Assembly: GCF_019703325.1 (NCBI RefSeq)
Contig: NZ_AP024819.1
Location: 496,001 to 560,000, forward strand
Length of the DNA stretch: 64,000 nucleotides
Source: Helicobacter sp. NHP19-012
GTDB taxonomy: Bacteria > Campylobacterota > Campylobacteria > Campylobacterales > Helicobacteraceae
Direction of reading: 5' to 3'
This document shows positions 1 to 9,355 of the stretch, in pieces (within the stretch, counting starts at the first letter, position 1; the number at the start of each line of letters is the position of its first letter). Below the pieces are notes generated by a model, which was not told where the DNA came from, searched no databases, and saw only the letters and a list, made by a program, of their open reading frames with translations. Position numbers and translations under genes: made by a program.

Positions 1-1
1 C

Positions 2-307
2 ATAGGTGAAAAGGGCTACCGCTACAACGCTTTGTCTTACTTGCTCTTTAACTGGATACACTATAAACACAATTACAATATCCGCCTAGAGGTGGCGAGC
101 TTCTTAAAAGATCAAGAGGAGATGATGGAGGTGTATTTGCAGGGCGTGATGATGGCCGTGCATGAGGTCGGCAAAGCGCAAACCAAGCCCCTAGATGGCA
201 TGCTTTTACACATTGCCCTAAAACGCCTAAGAGAGGCATTCCCTAATAAGCATGTAGTGATCGAACAAAACAGCCAACACGAGTCGGTTGTGGTGGTGAA
301 TGACTGA
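2..307 (+). CDS. jag: Jag/SpoIIIJ-associated RNA-binding protein, C-terminal part
   Basis: The reading frame is open from the window edge, so only the last ~101 residues are present. They begin with GEKGYRYNALSYLLF, typical of the KH-R3H region of Jag proteins, and end with an R3H-like stretch (HIALKRLREAF). Jag binds RNA and is usually encoded next to yidC and mnmE; mnmE follows here with an 8-base overlap, which suggests co-transcription and coupling. The N-terminal Jag and KH parts lie outside the window. The identification rests on motif resemblance plus context. Confidence 0.8.
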   Translation: MGEKGYRYNALSYLLFNWIHYKHNYNIRLEVASFLKDQEEMMEVYLQGVMMAVHEVGKAQTKPLDGMLLHIALKRLREAFPNKHVVIEQNSQHESVVVVND

Positions 308-1658
308 CACCATCGCCGCCATCGCCACCCCCCCCGCCCTAGGTGCGATCGCCATCATAAAATTAAGCGGAGATCAGAGTCTAAAAATTTTACAAACCCT
401 CACCCACCGCCAGCACTTCCCCCCAAGACGAGCGATCTTGGTGGATTGTTTTGAGCCTAGCGGAGATTTATTAGATCAAGCCCTAGCCCTTTACTTTCAA
501 GCCCCGCACAGCTATACGGGCGAGGATGTGGCTGAAATCCAATGCCATGGGGGGCTTCTTGTGGCTAGACTTATCCTAGAGGCTTGCTTAAAAGCGGGGG
601 CAAGGCTAGCCACAAGTGGGGAGTTTAGTAAGCGGGCGTTTTTCAATGGACGCATGGACTTGTCGCAAATACAAGCCCTGCAACAACTCATAGAGAGCCA
701 AAACGCCTCTATGGCTAAGGCAATGGCTAAACAGCTTAAAGGCGGGCTACAAGACTTTGTGCAAACGATCCGCACCGCCCTACTGGAGCTCATCGCCACG
801 GCTGAGGTGTTGATCGACTACGCTGAGGAGGATTTGCCCGAAAATTTACCCGAAACCCTGCGCGCTAAAATGCGTCCCACTCTAAAGAAGTTGCAACACA
901 CCCTAGAGGTATCTAAAGCCAAACAAGCCCAATTAGAGGGCTACACGCTTAGCATTGTGGGTAAGCCCAATGTGGGCAAGAGCTCGCTTTTAAACGCCCT
1001 CTTGTTGCAAGAGCGCGCGATCGTAAGCCCCCTAGCGGGCACTACTAGGGACACGATTGAGGAAGTGGTGTATCTTAATGGCTCTTGTGTGCGCCTTGTG
1101 GATACAGCGGGCATTAGGGAGGGGGCGGACTTTGTGGAGAGCTTAGGCATTGCCAGAAGCAAGGCACGCATGCAAGAGAGCCAAATCATTTTGGCTTTAT
1201 TTGACTTGAGCCAAGAAATGGACGCGCAAGATAGGCACATTTTAGACTTGCTTAACGCACAACAAGATAAAACGATTCTTGTGATTTTAAATAAAAGCGA
1301 TTGCACGCCCAAGCTCGATACAAACGCCCTTTTAGCAAAACTGCCTTTTTTAAAAGCCCCCCCGCTTGTGTTGAGTGCCAAAGAAAGCCCTTGTTTGCCC
1401 TTGATCCAAGAAGCCCTAGCCCCCTTCATGCAAACCGACTTGCCCGATGTGATCTTGCCCACCTTAAGCCAACAAGAAGCCCTAGAAGCCACGATAGCCC
1501 ACCTACAAAGCGCACAAAAGCCCCTAAAGAGCCTAGAGCTAGAACTCTTTGCCTACCACATTAAAGACGCACTAGAGAGTTTAGCTAAGCTCACAAGCCC
1601 CTACAATACCGAGGAAATGCTCGGGGTGATGTTTTCTCAGTTTTGCCTAGGCAAGTAG
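300..1658 (+). CDS. mnmE: tRNA uridine-5-carboxymethylaminomethyl modification GTPase MnmE
   Basis: This 452-residue protein has the full MnmE layout: an N-terminal folate-binding domain (SYTGEDVAEIQCHGG around residues 71-85), a helical domain, an inserted G domain with Walker A GKPNVGKSS at about 221-229, switch DTAGIRE at about 268-274 and NKSD near 331, and the C-terminal FSQFCLGK containing the catalytic cysteine. With MnmG it modifies the wobble uridine of certain tRNAs. ATG at 300 overlaps the end of jag. The second codon block carries a C8 run (about 328-335), but the frame is intact. Confidence 0.97.
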   Translation: MTDTIAAIATPPALGAIAIIKLSGDQSLKILQTLTHRQHFPPRRAILVDCFEPSGDLLDQALALYFQAPHSYTGEDVAEIQCHGGLLVARLILEACLKAGARLATSGEFSKRAFFNGRMDLSQIQALQQLIESQNASMAKAMAKQLKGGLQDFVQTIRTALLELIATAEVLIDYAEEDLPENLPETLRAKMRPTLKKLQHTLEVSKAKQAQLEGYTLSIVGKPNVGKSSLLNALLLQERAIVSPLAGTTRDTIEEVVYLNGSCVRLVDTAGIREGADFVESLGIARSKARMQESQIILALFDLSQEMDAQDRHILDLLNAQQDKTILVILNKSDCTPKLDTNALLAKLPFLKAPPLVLSAKESPCLPLIQEALAPFMQTDLPDVILPTLSQQEALEATIAHLQSAQKPLKSLELELFAYHIKDALESLAKLTSPYNTEEMLGVMFSQFCLGK

Positions 1659-1669
1659 CTAAAACACCT

Positions 1670-1925
1670 AGCCGTGGTTGAAGAAGACATTGAAATGGCG
1701 CACGCCTTCTTTGATGATGAGTGTGCCGCTTAAGTCGTCTGTGTTGATTTTGGCAATGAGGTTTTGCTGGGCTAGAGGTAGGGCGATGCCAATGCTGTAT
1801 TTGGAGTGCTTGTAGCGGTAGTTAAAGCCCACATCTAGGTTTAAATGCCGCTGTTAAACCCCCCTTCAAGCTATAACCCCTCCACAACGCCCGAAAATCC
1901 ACAAACATGCCATAGAGCTTTTAAA
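1670..1925 (-). pseudogene. C-terminal remnant of a Helicobacter outer membrane protein (Hom-like)
   Basis: Read on the minus strand, the last ~70 codons give a beta-strand-rich tail (NLDVGFNYRYKHSKYSIGIA ... GVRHFNVFFNHG, stop at 1670), typical of the C-terminal barrel strands of the Hop/Hor/Hom families. Upstream the frame changes at a G6 run near 1845-1850, and YGMFVDFRALWRGYSLKGG continues in another frame before homology fades. In H. pylori a hom-family gene lies just after mnmE, so position supports the call. No start codon or signal peptide remains. Confidence 0.7.
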
Positions 1926-2043
1926 TTTAATTTATGGCACACAACCCTAGCCCCCTTTTGTTGCAGAGGCAGTAGGTGCTGTGATTAATTTTAAAGCCGA
2001 GACGCATCCATCCCCACAGGCGACTAGGTTAATGGCGTGAGCC

Positions 2044-2130
2044 CGTTTTGGGCATAGTTTGCTCGTTAGCGGTGGTCATACACAGATTGACATTGTGCAA
2101 GTTGTAGGGCAAAAAGCTTTCGATCTGTGG
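2044..2130 (+). pseudogene. Short fragment resembling TsaD (Gcp/OSGEP)
   Basis: A short open stretch reads FGHSLLVSGGHTQI at about 2047-2088. LLVSGGHTQ is a hallmark of TsaD, the threonylcarbamoyl-adenosine tRNA enzyme. Flanking bases do not continue the family convincingly in any frame. The rest of 1926-2283 shows no gene; it presumably holds the modC promoter, which I cannot pin down. Confidence 0.35.
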
Positions 2131-2283
2131 CTTGCATCTTTGAGTTGTGTTTGTATAGGGTGGTTGGTGTTGAAGATGAAATGTCAAAAACCGGAGAGAA
2201 AACCTTTACGCATACACATGTCATAATGTGGTCATCGAATTTCGATGTAGTGTTTTGAAACTTAGACCTATTAAGATGAGAAC

Positions 2284-3120
2284 ATGTTAGAGATTTTTAT
2301 AGAAAAATGTTTAAAGGGGGGCGGCGGGGATTTTTGCTTACAAGTGGATTTAAGCCTAAAATCTGCGCAAACCATTGCACTTATGGGGTCTTCTGGCGTG
2401 GGTAAAAGTACCCTGCTACGCACGATCGCCGGGCTAGAGAGTCCCGATAGTGGGCGCATTGTTTTTAAAAATAAAGTGTGGTGCGATACGCAACAGCACA
2501 TTAACTTAAGCCCCCAAGAGCGCAAAGTAGGATTCGTTTTCCAAGATTATGGGCTGTTCCCCCATTTAAATGTTTACCAAAATATTGTCTTTGCTAACCC
2601 TAAGCACCCTAAAATTGCTGAGATCATCGCCTTAATGGAGCTGGAAGGGCTTTTAAAACGCCCCATTGCTACGCTCTCAGGTGGACAGGCGCAAAGGGTC
2701 GCCCTAGCTCGGGCAATTTTGCGGGTACTCGATGGCGGCTCTCTCTTATGCCTAGATGAGGGTTTGAGCGCACTAGATTGGCGCATGCGATCCAAGTTGC
2801 AAGAGCAAATCAAGTTTCTGAGCACACACTTTAACTTCACAACTCTATTCATCACCCACGACTTATTCGAGGCGTATAAAATGGCGGACACTCTTATTTA
2901 CTTAAAAGAACAAGGGCAAATCCATAGCGCAAAAATCCAAAGCCTTAACCCCAAAAAAGGCTTGCATGCCAAAGTGCTGAAACACCAAGAAAAACAACTA
3001 ACCTTAGCCCTTGAGCCACAAATTTTATCCTTGTCCTGCACCAAAGAGCTTAAAGAGGGGACCTATGTGTCTTTTGAGTTTGAAAATCTTAAAATAAATG
3101 TGTTAGAATCCCCACCATGA
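2284..3120 (+). CDS. modC: Molybdate-type ABC transporter ATP-binding protein
   Basis: This 278-residue ABC ATPase has Walker A GSSGVGKST at about 35-43, a Q-loop (FQDYGLFPHLNVYQNI), signature LSGGQAQRVALARA, Walker B LLCLDEGLSALD and the switch His (ITHD). The LFPHLNV context is characteristic of ModC, which powers molybdate import, and a C-terminal extension after ~210 fits a small TOBE-like domain. The usual modA and modB are not next to it in this window, so its partners must lie elsewhere or it serves another importer. Its TGA overlaps the next ATG (ATGA), implying translational coupling. Confidence 0.8.
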   Translation: MLEIFIEKCLKGGGGDFCLQVDLSLKSAQTIALMGSSGVGKSTLLRTIAGLESPDSGRIVFKNKVWCDTQQHINLSPQERKVGFVFQDYGLFPHLNVYQNIVFANPKHPKIAEIIALMELEGLLKRPIATLSGGQAQRVALARAILRVLDGGSLLCLDEGLSALDWRMRSKLQEQIKFLSTHFNFTTLFITHDLFEAYKMADTLIYLKEQGQIHSAKIQSLNPKKGLHAKVLKHQEKQLTLALEPQILSLSCTKELKEGTYVSFEFENLKINVLESPP

Positions 3121-3767
3121 GTAATGTCTATGTACGAGAAGTGGATCAAAAACTCCTAGGACAACTGCAAAAAGTGTCGTTATCGATGTTTCGCAAGGGT
3201 TTTTTTAGCATTTTTAGAGGCTCTATCTCGGCACGCGTGGGAGCAACGCGTTTCCTCATCAATAAAAACAATGCGGTTTTTGACAATCTAGACGAAGAAT
3301 CTTTCATTGTTTTACAAGATAAATTAGACTACCGTTGGCGGGAAGCAAGCATAGACACTAGCATCCACGCCAGCATTTACAGCCACTTCACAGAGGCCCG
3401 TTTCATCGCCTATGGCCGTCCTCCACACGCCATTGCCTACTCCTTAACCCACGAATATTTAACCCCCAAGGATTACTTAGGCTACACGCTTTTAGGGCAA
3501 AAAATTGAAATCTACGACCCCAAAAGTTATAAAGATTGGCAAGATCGCTCCCCTGTGGATATTTTGCACTATTTACAAGCGAGCAAAAGGCGGTTTATTT
3601 TTATCAAGGGTTGCGGGATTGTGGCTTACCACAGAGAACTACAAGGCTTACTGAAAATCTTTGACTTAATCGAGGGGGGCTGTCAAATTTTGCAATTTGC
3701 AAACCTAGAAACAAACCCCACGGGGGCAAGCCAAATAAACTTGGCAAACCCCACAGGTTCGTTTTAG
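3117..3767 (+). CDS. Class II aldolase/adducin-like protein
   Basis: This 216-residue protein resembles the class II aldolase/adducin fold: a helix with SLSMFRKGFFSIFRGSISARV, then TRFLINK, SIHASIYSHFTEARFIAYGRPPHAIAYS and a late IFIKGCGIVAYHRELQGLL. In true family members paired His residues bind a divalent metal; here HASIYSH and PPHAIA sit in matching places, but the full His set is not certain. The substrate is unknown. It overlaps modC by 4 bases and ends 2 bases from the convergent ahpC. Confidence 0.65.
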   Translation: MSNVYVREVDQKLLGQLQKVSLSMFRKGFFSIFRGSISARVGATRFLINKNNAVFDNLDEESFIVLQDKLDYRWREASIDTSIHASIYSHFTEARFIAYGRPPHAIAYSLTHEYLTPKDYLGYTLLGQKIEIYDPKSYKDWQDRSPVDILHYLQASKRRFIFIKGCGIVAYHRELQGLLKIFDLIEGGCQILQFANLETNPTGASQINLANPTGSF

Positions 3768-3769
3768 AA

Positions 3770-4366
3770 CTACAATTTACTAGCGTGTTCTTTGAGGTAT
3801 TCAGCCACACCTTCATGGCTAGGTTTCATGCCTGCATCGCCTTTTTGCCAACCAGCAGGGCAAACCTCACCATGTTCTTCAAAGAAAACCAAGGCATCGA
3901 CCATGCGCAACATCTCGTTCACATTACGCCCCAAGGGAAAATCGTTGATCACAGCGTGGCGGATTTTTTGGTGTTTGTCAATGAGAAAGGATCCCCTTAG
4001 AGCCACAGCGTTTTCAAAAAGCACATCGTAAGCCCTAGCGATGTCTTTGGTCACATCTGCCACCATGGGGAAAGTAACTTGGCTGATCCCACCCTTTTCT
4101 ACCGGAGTGTTTTTCCAAGCATAGTGGACAACTTCGGTATCGGTAGAAACCCCGATAACATTGAAGCCTCTTTCATTAAACTCTTTCACGCGGTGGTCAA
4201 AAGCAATGATTTCAGAGGGGCAGACAAAGGTAAAATCTTTGGGCCAAAAGAATAACACAGCCCCATTGCGCCCCAAATTCTTAGACAATTCAAAATGTTC
4301 ATCGACCTGATTATTAGGCAAAACAGCAGTGGCCTTAAAATCGGGAGCAACTTTCGTAACCAACAT
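3770..4366 (-). CDS. ahpC: Alkyl hydroperoxide reductase/thioredoxin peroxidase (2-Cys peroxiredoxin)
   Basis: This 198-residue typical 2-Cys peroxiredoxin is close to the abundant H. pylori TsaA/AhpC. The peroxidatic Cys is in FTFVCPSEI (about residue 49), with the usual Thr of FVCPTE replaced by Ser, and the resolving Cys is in HGEVCPAGW near 170. It reduces hydrogen peroxide, peroxynitrite and organic peroxides using thioredoxin. A good Shine-Dalgarno (GAGGAG) precedes the ATG. It is monocistronic and convergent with the aldolase-like gene. Confidence 0.96.
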   Translation of the reverse strand: MLVTKVAPDFKATAVLPNNQVDEHFELSKNLGRNGAVLFFWPKDFTFVCPSEIIAFDHRVKEFNERGFNVIGVSTDTEVVHYAWKNTPVEKGGISQVTFPMVADVTKDIARAYDVLFENAVALRGSFLIDKHQKIRHAVINDFPLGRNVNEMLRMVDALVFFEEHGEVCPAGWQKGDAGMKPSHEGVAEYLKEHASKL

Positions 4367-4395
4367 AAAATCTCCTCACTAAATATTTTGGTTTT

Positions 4396-4423
4396 GTTAG
4401 CAAAAACTAACGGGCGCATTGTA
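4396..4423 (-). promoter_or_regulatory. Probable ahpC promoter with small leader hairpin
   Basis: On the minus strand an extended -10 TGGCTACAAT ends at 4418, about 50 bases before the ahpC ATG. The leader holds a small perfect inverted repeat, GTTAG at 4396-4400 and CTAAC at 4407-4411 around an A-rich loop. No -35 is evident, as is usual for Helicobacter sigma-80 promoters. Confidence 0.45.
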
Positions 4424-4459
4424 GCCAAATATCCGTTAACAATCAAGGCGAGTTTTAGG

Positions 4460-4465
4460 TATAAT
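4460..4465 (+). promoter_or_regulatory. -10 box for the flippase gene
   Basis: TATAAT follows GTTTTAGG on the plus strand, about 53 bases before the TTG start of the wzk-like gene and divergent from ahpC. Confidence 0.5.
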
Positions 4466-4517
4466 TTGTCTTCCTAAAATCGCACTTGAAGGATTTGCTT
4501 GGCTTCTAGGAAGCGCG

Positions 4518-6222
4518 TTGGTTCATTTAGGTTTTTTTTTGCGTTCACTTATCCAAATGTCTGCCTTGTTTGATAAAAGGGATAAAAAAATCTTAATCTT
4601 ACTGGTTTTTATGTCGATCTTGATGTCTTTGGTTGAAGTCTTTGCAATTAGCATGATCATGCCTTTCATCACGCTTGTCAGCTCGCCTGATTTGATTTTA
4701 TCTCACGCTTCTGCCCGCATGATCTATAACGCCTTACACTTTCAAACCCCCTGCACTTTGCATATTTTTTCAGTTTTGCACTTGTTGGGTTTTACATTTT
4801 CCGCTTGGGTTATGGCGTATTGTTTGCCTATATGAACAATCGCTTTGCTAGTAAAAAGGCACATATGCTCGCCCAAAGATTGTTCATGCGCAATCTTAAA
4901 AGATCCTATTTAGAACACATCAATCTTAGCCTAGATAGGATCAGAGACACCATTATGGTTAAGAGTGGCGGTGTAACAGAGAGCTTGAATGCCCTTTTGA
5001 ACTTATTTGCAGAACTCAGCGTGATGCTTCTTTTATACGGAGTCTTGGTCTACACGAATTGGAAAATGACTTTTGTTTTGACTTTTATCCTAGCCTTGCA
5101 AGTGTTTTTCATTACAAAATACATGTCTAGATTTATCCAAAATAAGGGATCTATTGTCAACGACTCTAATGCCAAATCCCTAAAAATTCTTTCTAAATTT
5201 TTTGGTAATTTCAAGTTCACCAAACTTAAAGATAACCACGAAGAAGCCTACCAAGCCTTTAGCCAAAACAGCCTAAACAACGCTAAAGCCATCACCACTT
5301 ACAACACTTTACAAGCGATCCCTAACCGTTTTTAGAAACCGTGGGTTTTAGCCTTCTCATTTTATCGGTTGCTTATGTCTTATACAAATATGGGGAGGCC
5401 AAAATGGTCTTGCCTATCATCTCCATGTATGCCCTTGCGCTTTATCGCATGTTGCCCTCGCTAAACCGCATTTTAGAGCAATACAACATCATTTGCTACA
5501 GACAACAAGCAATCCATGGTGTCTATAAGGATTTGAGCCACCCTATTCAAGAGGAGGGGGTGTTGGAGTTGCCCTTTAAAGAGGCGATCCGCCTTAAAAA
5601 CATCAACTTTGCCTACAAACACACCCACCCTATTTTGCAAAACATAAATTTGGAAATCAAGCGGGGGCAAAGAGTCGCCTTTGTGGGTCCTAGCGGATGT
5701 GGCAAATCTACTTTAGTGGACATTATTATGGGCGTGCTTTATCCAAATGCGGGACAAATTTTCATAGACAACACCCCCCTAACTTCTCAAAATATCCGCA
5801 CATGGCGGCAAAAGATCGGTTACATCCCTCAACACATCTACCTATTTGACGGCAGTGTAGCTGAAAATGTCGCTTGCGGGAGCCCATTAGATGAAAAACG
5901 GGTGATAGAGGTTTGCAAAATGGCACATATTTACGACTTCTTGTGCCAACATAGCGGGATTGAGACCACCATAGGCGAGGGGGGAATCAATTTAAGCGGG
6001 GGGCAAAAACAGCGTCTGGGTATCGCTAGGGCTTTGTATGACAACCCAGAGATTTTAGTTTTAGACGAGGCGACTTCGGCTTTAGACACCCCCACAGAGG
6101 CAAAAATCATGGATGAGATCTACGGCGTAGCGGAAGATAAAACTTTGCTTATCATCGCCCACCGCCTAAGCACCATTGAGCGGTGCAATGTCAAAATTGA
6201 TCTAAGTAAACCCGCTGTGTGA
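4518..6222 (+). pseudogene. wzk: Wzk/PglK-like lipid-linked glycan flippase, two frameshifts
   Basis: Three consecutive frames (4518-4835, 4805-5335, 5341-6222) together encode one ABC exporter of about 568 residues, near the size of the H. pylori glycan flippase Wzk. The first part holds membrane helices (ILILLVFMSILMSL), the last part Walker A GPSGCGKST, NLSGGQKQR, LVLDEATSALD and IAHRLST. Each break equals loss of one base: one near 4790-4805, one at 5330-5335 where a T5 run must be T6 to restore PFLETVGFS. Start is TTG with AGGA six bases upstream. As read, no complete flippase could be made, which would block O-antigen or other lipid-linked glycan transfer unless another flippase exists. 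Confidence 0.8.
4532..4540 (+). repeat. T9 homopolymer at the start of the flippase gene
   Basis: Nine T in a row lie five codons after the TTG start. Slippage here would shift the frame, making it a possible phase-variation site. Its present length keeps the first segment in frame. Confidence 0.5.
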
Positions 6223-6419
6223 GCGCATCTAAATTTTAAGTTTAAAATCTCCACCATAGACCACATTGGATACTTTGGCTAATTTTGTTTGCATAAAAGC
6301 ACCTCTTAGAGCTCTTAGGGTTTTTATGGAAGTTTAAATTGTCTAGTGAAGAAACTATTAGAGCTAGCTTTGATAAAGTTAAACATTTGAGCTTACTTAT
6401 TTTGGCTATATAAAGAAGA

Positions 6420-6425
6420 TATAAT
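6420..6425 (+). promoter_or_regulatory. -10 box for kdsC
   Basis: TATAAT after AAAGAAGA lies 56 bases before the kdsC ATG. The rest of the 6223-6481 gap is A/T-rich and shows no gene. Confidence 0.5.
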
Positions 6426-6481
6426 GGTGGATTATGGTTAAGCTGTGTCAAACAAGGTTTTAAATCAACAAAATAAGGACA

Positions 6482-6976
6482 ATGATGGTTGGCATTCGGG
6501 TTTTTTTGTGCGATTGTGATGGCACTTTGACAGATGGGGGGATGTATTATTTAGAAAGCGGGCAACAATTCAAAAAGTTCAGCGTGGCCGATGGGATCGG
6601 CTTTGAGCTCTTAAAAGAGGCGGGGATCAAAACGGGCATTTTAACGGGCGAGGTTACGCCCATAGTCGAGCAGCGCGCCAAGAGGTTGAAAATGGACTAT
6701 TTATATCAAGGCTGTAGACCGCAGGATAAGCTAGAGGCGCTGAGAGAGATTTGTGCCAAAGAGAACATTAGCCTAGAAAATGTCGCCTATGTGGGCGATG
6801 ATCTCAACGACTTGCCCGTGTTGGAGTGTGTAGGTTTTAAGGGTTGCGTGGCCAATGCCCACCCCCACTTAAAGGCTTTACCCGGCATCATCATCTCACC
6901 GAAAAATGGGGGAGAGGGGGGTGTGCGTGCGCTCATTGATTTATGGCTAAACAATCCTAGAGAATTGAGAAGTTAA
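6482..6976 (+). CDS. kdsC: 3-deoxy-D-manno-octulosonate 8-phosphate phosphatase (HAD family)
   Basis: This 164-residue HAD phosphatase has motif I DCDGTLTDGGMYY at about 10-22, ILTGE (motif II region), and motif IV GDDLNDLPVLE near 110. The short C0-type layout without cap and the downstream K..PQDKLEAL fit KdsC, which removes phosphate from KDO-8-P to supply KDO for the LPS inner core. Two ATG codons in a row begin it, so start may be either. It sits between a broken glycan flippase and broken glycan genes. Related sialic-acid or pseudaminic-acid phosphatases cannot be fully excluded. Confidence 0.82.
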   Translation: MMVGIRVFLCDCDGTLTDGGMYYLESGQQFKKFSVADGIGFELLKEAGIKTGILTGEVTPIVEQRAKRLKMDYLYQGCRPQDKLEALREICAKENISLENVAYVGDDLNDLPVLECVGFKGCVANAHPHLKALPGIIISPKNGGEGGVRALIDLWLNNPRELRS

Positions 6977-7012
6977 ACGCGAATCAAGTGTTGAAAGATT
7001 TAATCGTTGGCC

Positions 7013-7386
7013 ATGTTTTTATCCAACAACCCCCCAGCCAAAAGTTACTATAAGGGGGATGGGGTGGCATAAAATTCCCCAAATTTCAGACGGGCATGGC
7101 CCTAGCGCAGCATTTTAGACAGCTTTTTAACTCTTCTAAAACAAGTGGGGCATTGCTTTGTAGACTTGGATGAAATTTATGATCTTTTGGAGCAAGACAA
7201 GCCCCTACAAAACGCTGTGCACCTCACCCTAGATTGAGGCTTTGCCTCCACTTACGCCAAATCCTGTCCATCTTCAAAGCGCACAACACTCCTTTCACGG
7301 CCTACATCATCGCCGACTACATCAATAAAGGAGGGATGTTGAGCCCCAAGCAAGTTCAAGCTTTAGTCAAAAGAGCAAGACTTTAA
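7013..7386 (+). pseudogene. Polysaccharide deacetylase-like remnant
   Basis: Fragments in different frames line up with the polysaccharide deacetylase (NodB) fold: SYYKGDGVA near 7042, then HLTLD-stop-GFASTYA at about 7216-7248, where a stop codon replaces the second Asp of the usual TLDDGF metal motif, and NTPFTAYIIADYINKGGML at about 7285-7342. Frames change at least twice. The gene would have modified a glycan, like its decayed neighbours. The gap 7387-7596 shows nothing clear. Confidence 0.55.
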
Positions 7387-7596
7387 CCCTAGCACTTACC
7401 TTGCCGGTCCAAGAGCTTTTTAATGTTAAATTTAAGTCTAATCCATGAATCGATGGTTTTGAGTGTTTAGGGTGAAGTGAAAAGCGCCTTTCCATCCAAT
7501 GGGGACTCAAACACACATCCCTATCGTCCAAAATGAAATTAACTCACAATTTTAGCATGGGCGCAACACATAAAAACCCACTATAGGGATCAAATC

Positions 7597-8250
7597 ATGA
7601 AAGTCTTACACCTCAACGCCACGCTCACAGGGGGCAATGGGGTATTTGCGCCTACATAGTGCTTTGTGCAAAAAGGACATAGAAAACTTTGTGTGGGTGC
7701 TAGGTGGGGACTGGGCTAGAGCCAAATATTTTAAGTCCTGAGAGCACCCTAGCCAAAGCTTGGGTGTTTGTGCGCCCTTATTTGGACAAAGCCCCGATTT
7801 TGCTCTACTCCAAGCACAAAAAGGAGGTGTTTAAATGCCCTTTGAGTACGGCCTGGCCACTTTGGGGTTTGTAACGAAAAAATGGGCACATGCAACCCCC
7901 TAACTTTAACATTGTGGGGGTGAGCTCTTGGATTTCAAATTTAGCGCACCAAAGTGTGCTTTTAAAAGATAAGTCCCATTGTAACATCCCCAATCCCATA
8001 GACACAGACAGCTACAAGCCCCTAGACGAAACCTTTTGCCAGCAGTTACTGGGGCTAAACACCTCTAAAGAACCCGTGGGCTTTGGGGCAAGGATGTCAG
8101 CGACCCCAAGGGTTATGACCTGCTCTTACAAGCCTTGCGCTCTTGCTTGTTAGATTTAGAATTGGTTGTGGTGGGGATCGGCTAAACCGGCTTATTTGCC
8201 CTTTAAACCCACTATTTGGGCGCACTGCATGACAGTGGGTGCTAGAGAGC
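7597..8250 (+). pseudogene. Glycosyltransferase (GT4-like) remnant
   Basis: The gene starts with ATG and reads MKVLHLNATLTGG, a common opening of GT-B glycosyltransferases, then breaks after about 20 codons. Later frames give FNIVGVSSWISNLAHQSVLL and IPNPIDTDSYKPLD (about 7905-8025), the usual acceptor/hinge and IPNGID motifs, then VSDPKGYDLLLQAL and YLPFKTHYLGALHD near 8200-8240. At least four frame breaks and a truncated end make it inactive. It probably built surface glycan together with the adjacent deacetylase and flippase. Confidence 0.65.
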
Positions 8251-8284
8251 AATTAAGATAAACGCAAAAGCTAGGGCGCATGCT

Positions 8285-8435
8285 TTAAATACAACGCCCT
8301 AGCCGAGTGTTTAAAAATTTTCGTGGTATTTTTAGCTAGAGACACAAAAGGAATGCGTGCGAAGGATTTCAACGCCCTAGAGAATGCTAGGTTTGGCTAT
8401 GAAGTGCTCTTGAAGGGGCACTTTAGAGCACCCTA
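8285..8435 (+). other. Open fragment without recognised family
   Basis: A start-less open stretch reads FKYNALAECLKIF ... KDFNALENARFGYEVLLKGHF and stops at about 8435. It looks protein-like in composition but I do not recognise it. It may be the tail of another broken gene between the glycosyltransferase remnant and the gene at 8505. Confidence 0.3.
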
Positions 8436-8504
8436 GCCTGGTCAATGCGTTTAAACCTTTAAGGATTTCTAACAATACCCCTACAAGCGTCTGTTGCTTG
8501 GGGG

Positions 8505-9355
8505 ATGGGATTGTGTGGAGTCTTGGGCGGGATAGGGCATTTTGTGGCAGTGTTTGAGGACATTGACCAATTCATCAAAGATTTCAAAAGAGGGGGCGAC
8601 TCAGACACCACGCAAAAGTTAGTTGTCTTAGAAGCGCAAATCCCAACACCACAAACACCGCAAGAAATACCTTCTTCCACACTACAACAAGAATCGCCCA
8701 AAGCAAGGACACAAGAGGTAATACGGACCGAGCTAGAAACCCTAAGGACCTATCATGGGCAGATTGTAGACTTACACACCCCAGATCACATTTTCATAAA
8801 AGTGCTCTTAAAAGATATTCTACACTACCCCACAGGGCATATCAAAGTATTGTTTAAGATCACAGCACAAGAACAAAAGGTGGTGCAAGCCGAGCTGGAA
8901 TGGGCTAAAAAATGCCCTAACTTTTTTGAAGACTTTAAAAAATACTCCAAACACCCTCCCACTGCAGAGTTACTAGAAAAATGCTTTACCCAAATTTTTC
9001 AAAGTTTAGAGCAGTTTGAGAAAATGATTAAAATTTCCCAGTTTCATACAGAAGCACAAAAAGAGAAGTCCAAAGTTACCACGGGTGTTTGGGAGAATTT
9101 TTTGAAGATGAACAGCCACAACACAACTTTAGAAAGGTCAAATTAGTGGATACGAGATTTTCTCAAACAAGCACAATGGTGCTAGGCTTGTTTGAGATTA
9201 TCGAAGGCACCGACAAAGATTTTTACATAGCAGGGGAGCATAAGCTTTACATTGAGAAGTTTAACCAGAACGGGCAAGAATACTTTACGCATGTCTTTGC
9301 AAGTCCCCAAGACTTTATAAACAAAATATATACTTTCATCAAATCATTATTTTAG
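8505..9355 (+). pseudogene. Hypothetical protein with N-terminal membrane segment, one frameshift
   Basis: Two frames (8505-9146 and the frame ending at 9355) form one product of about 280 residues. The join is at a T6 run near 9098: without a shift the protein ends ERSN, with it the chain continues NFFEDEQPQHNFRKVKLVDTR. The N-terminus is a hydrophobic, glycine-rich helix (MGLCGVLGGIGHFVAVF); a proline/glutamine linker at about 45-65 leads to a soluble, charged alpha/beta domain. The frame is open back to 8463, so an upstream non-ATG start is possible. I do not recognise the family. Confidence 0.5.

Noticed and set aside
328..335. C8 run in mnmE (and similar in ackA at 19787) as phase-variation sites
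   Set aside because: Both genes are core, in frame and must be expressed; a G/C run of eight alone is not evidence of switching.
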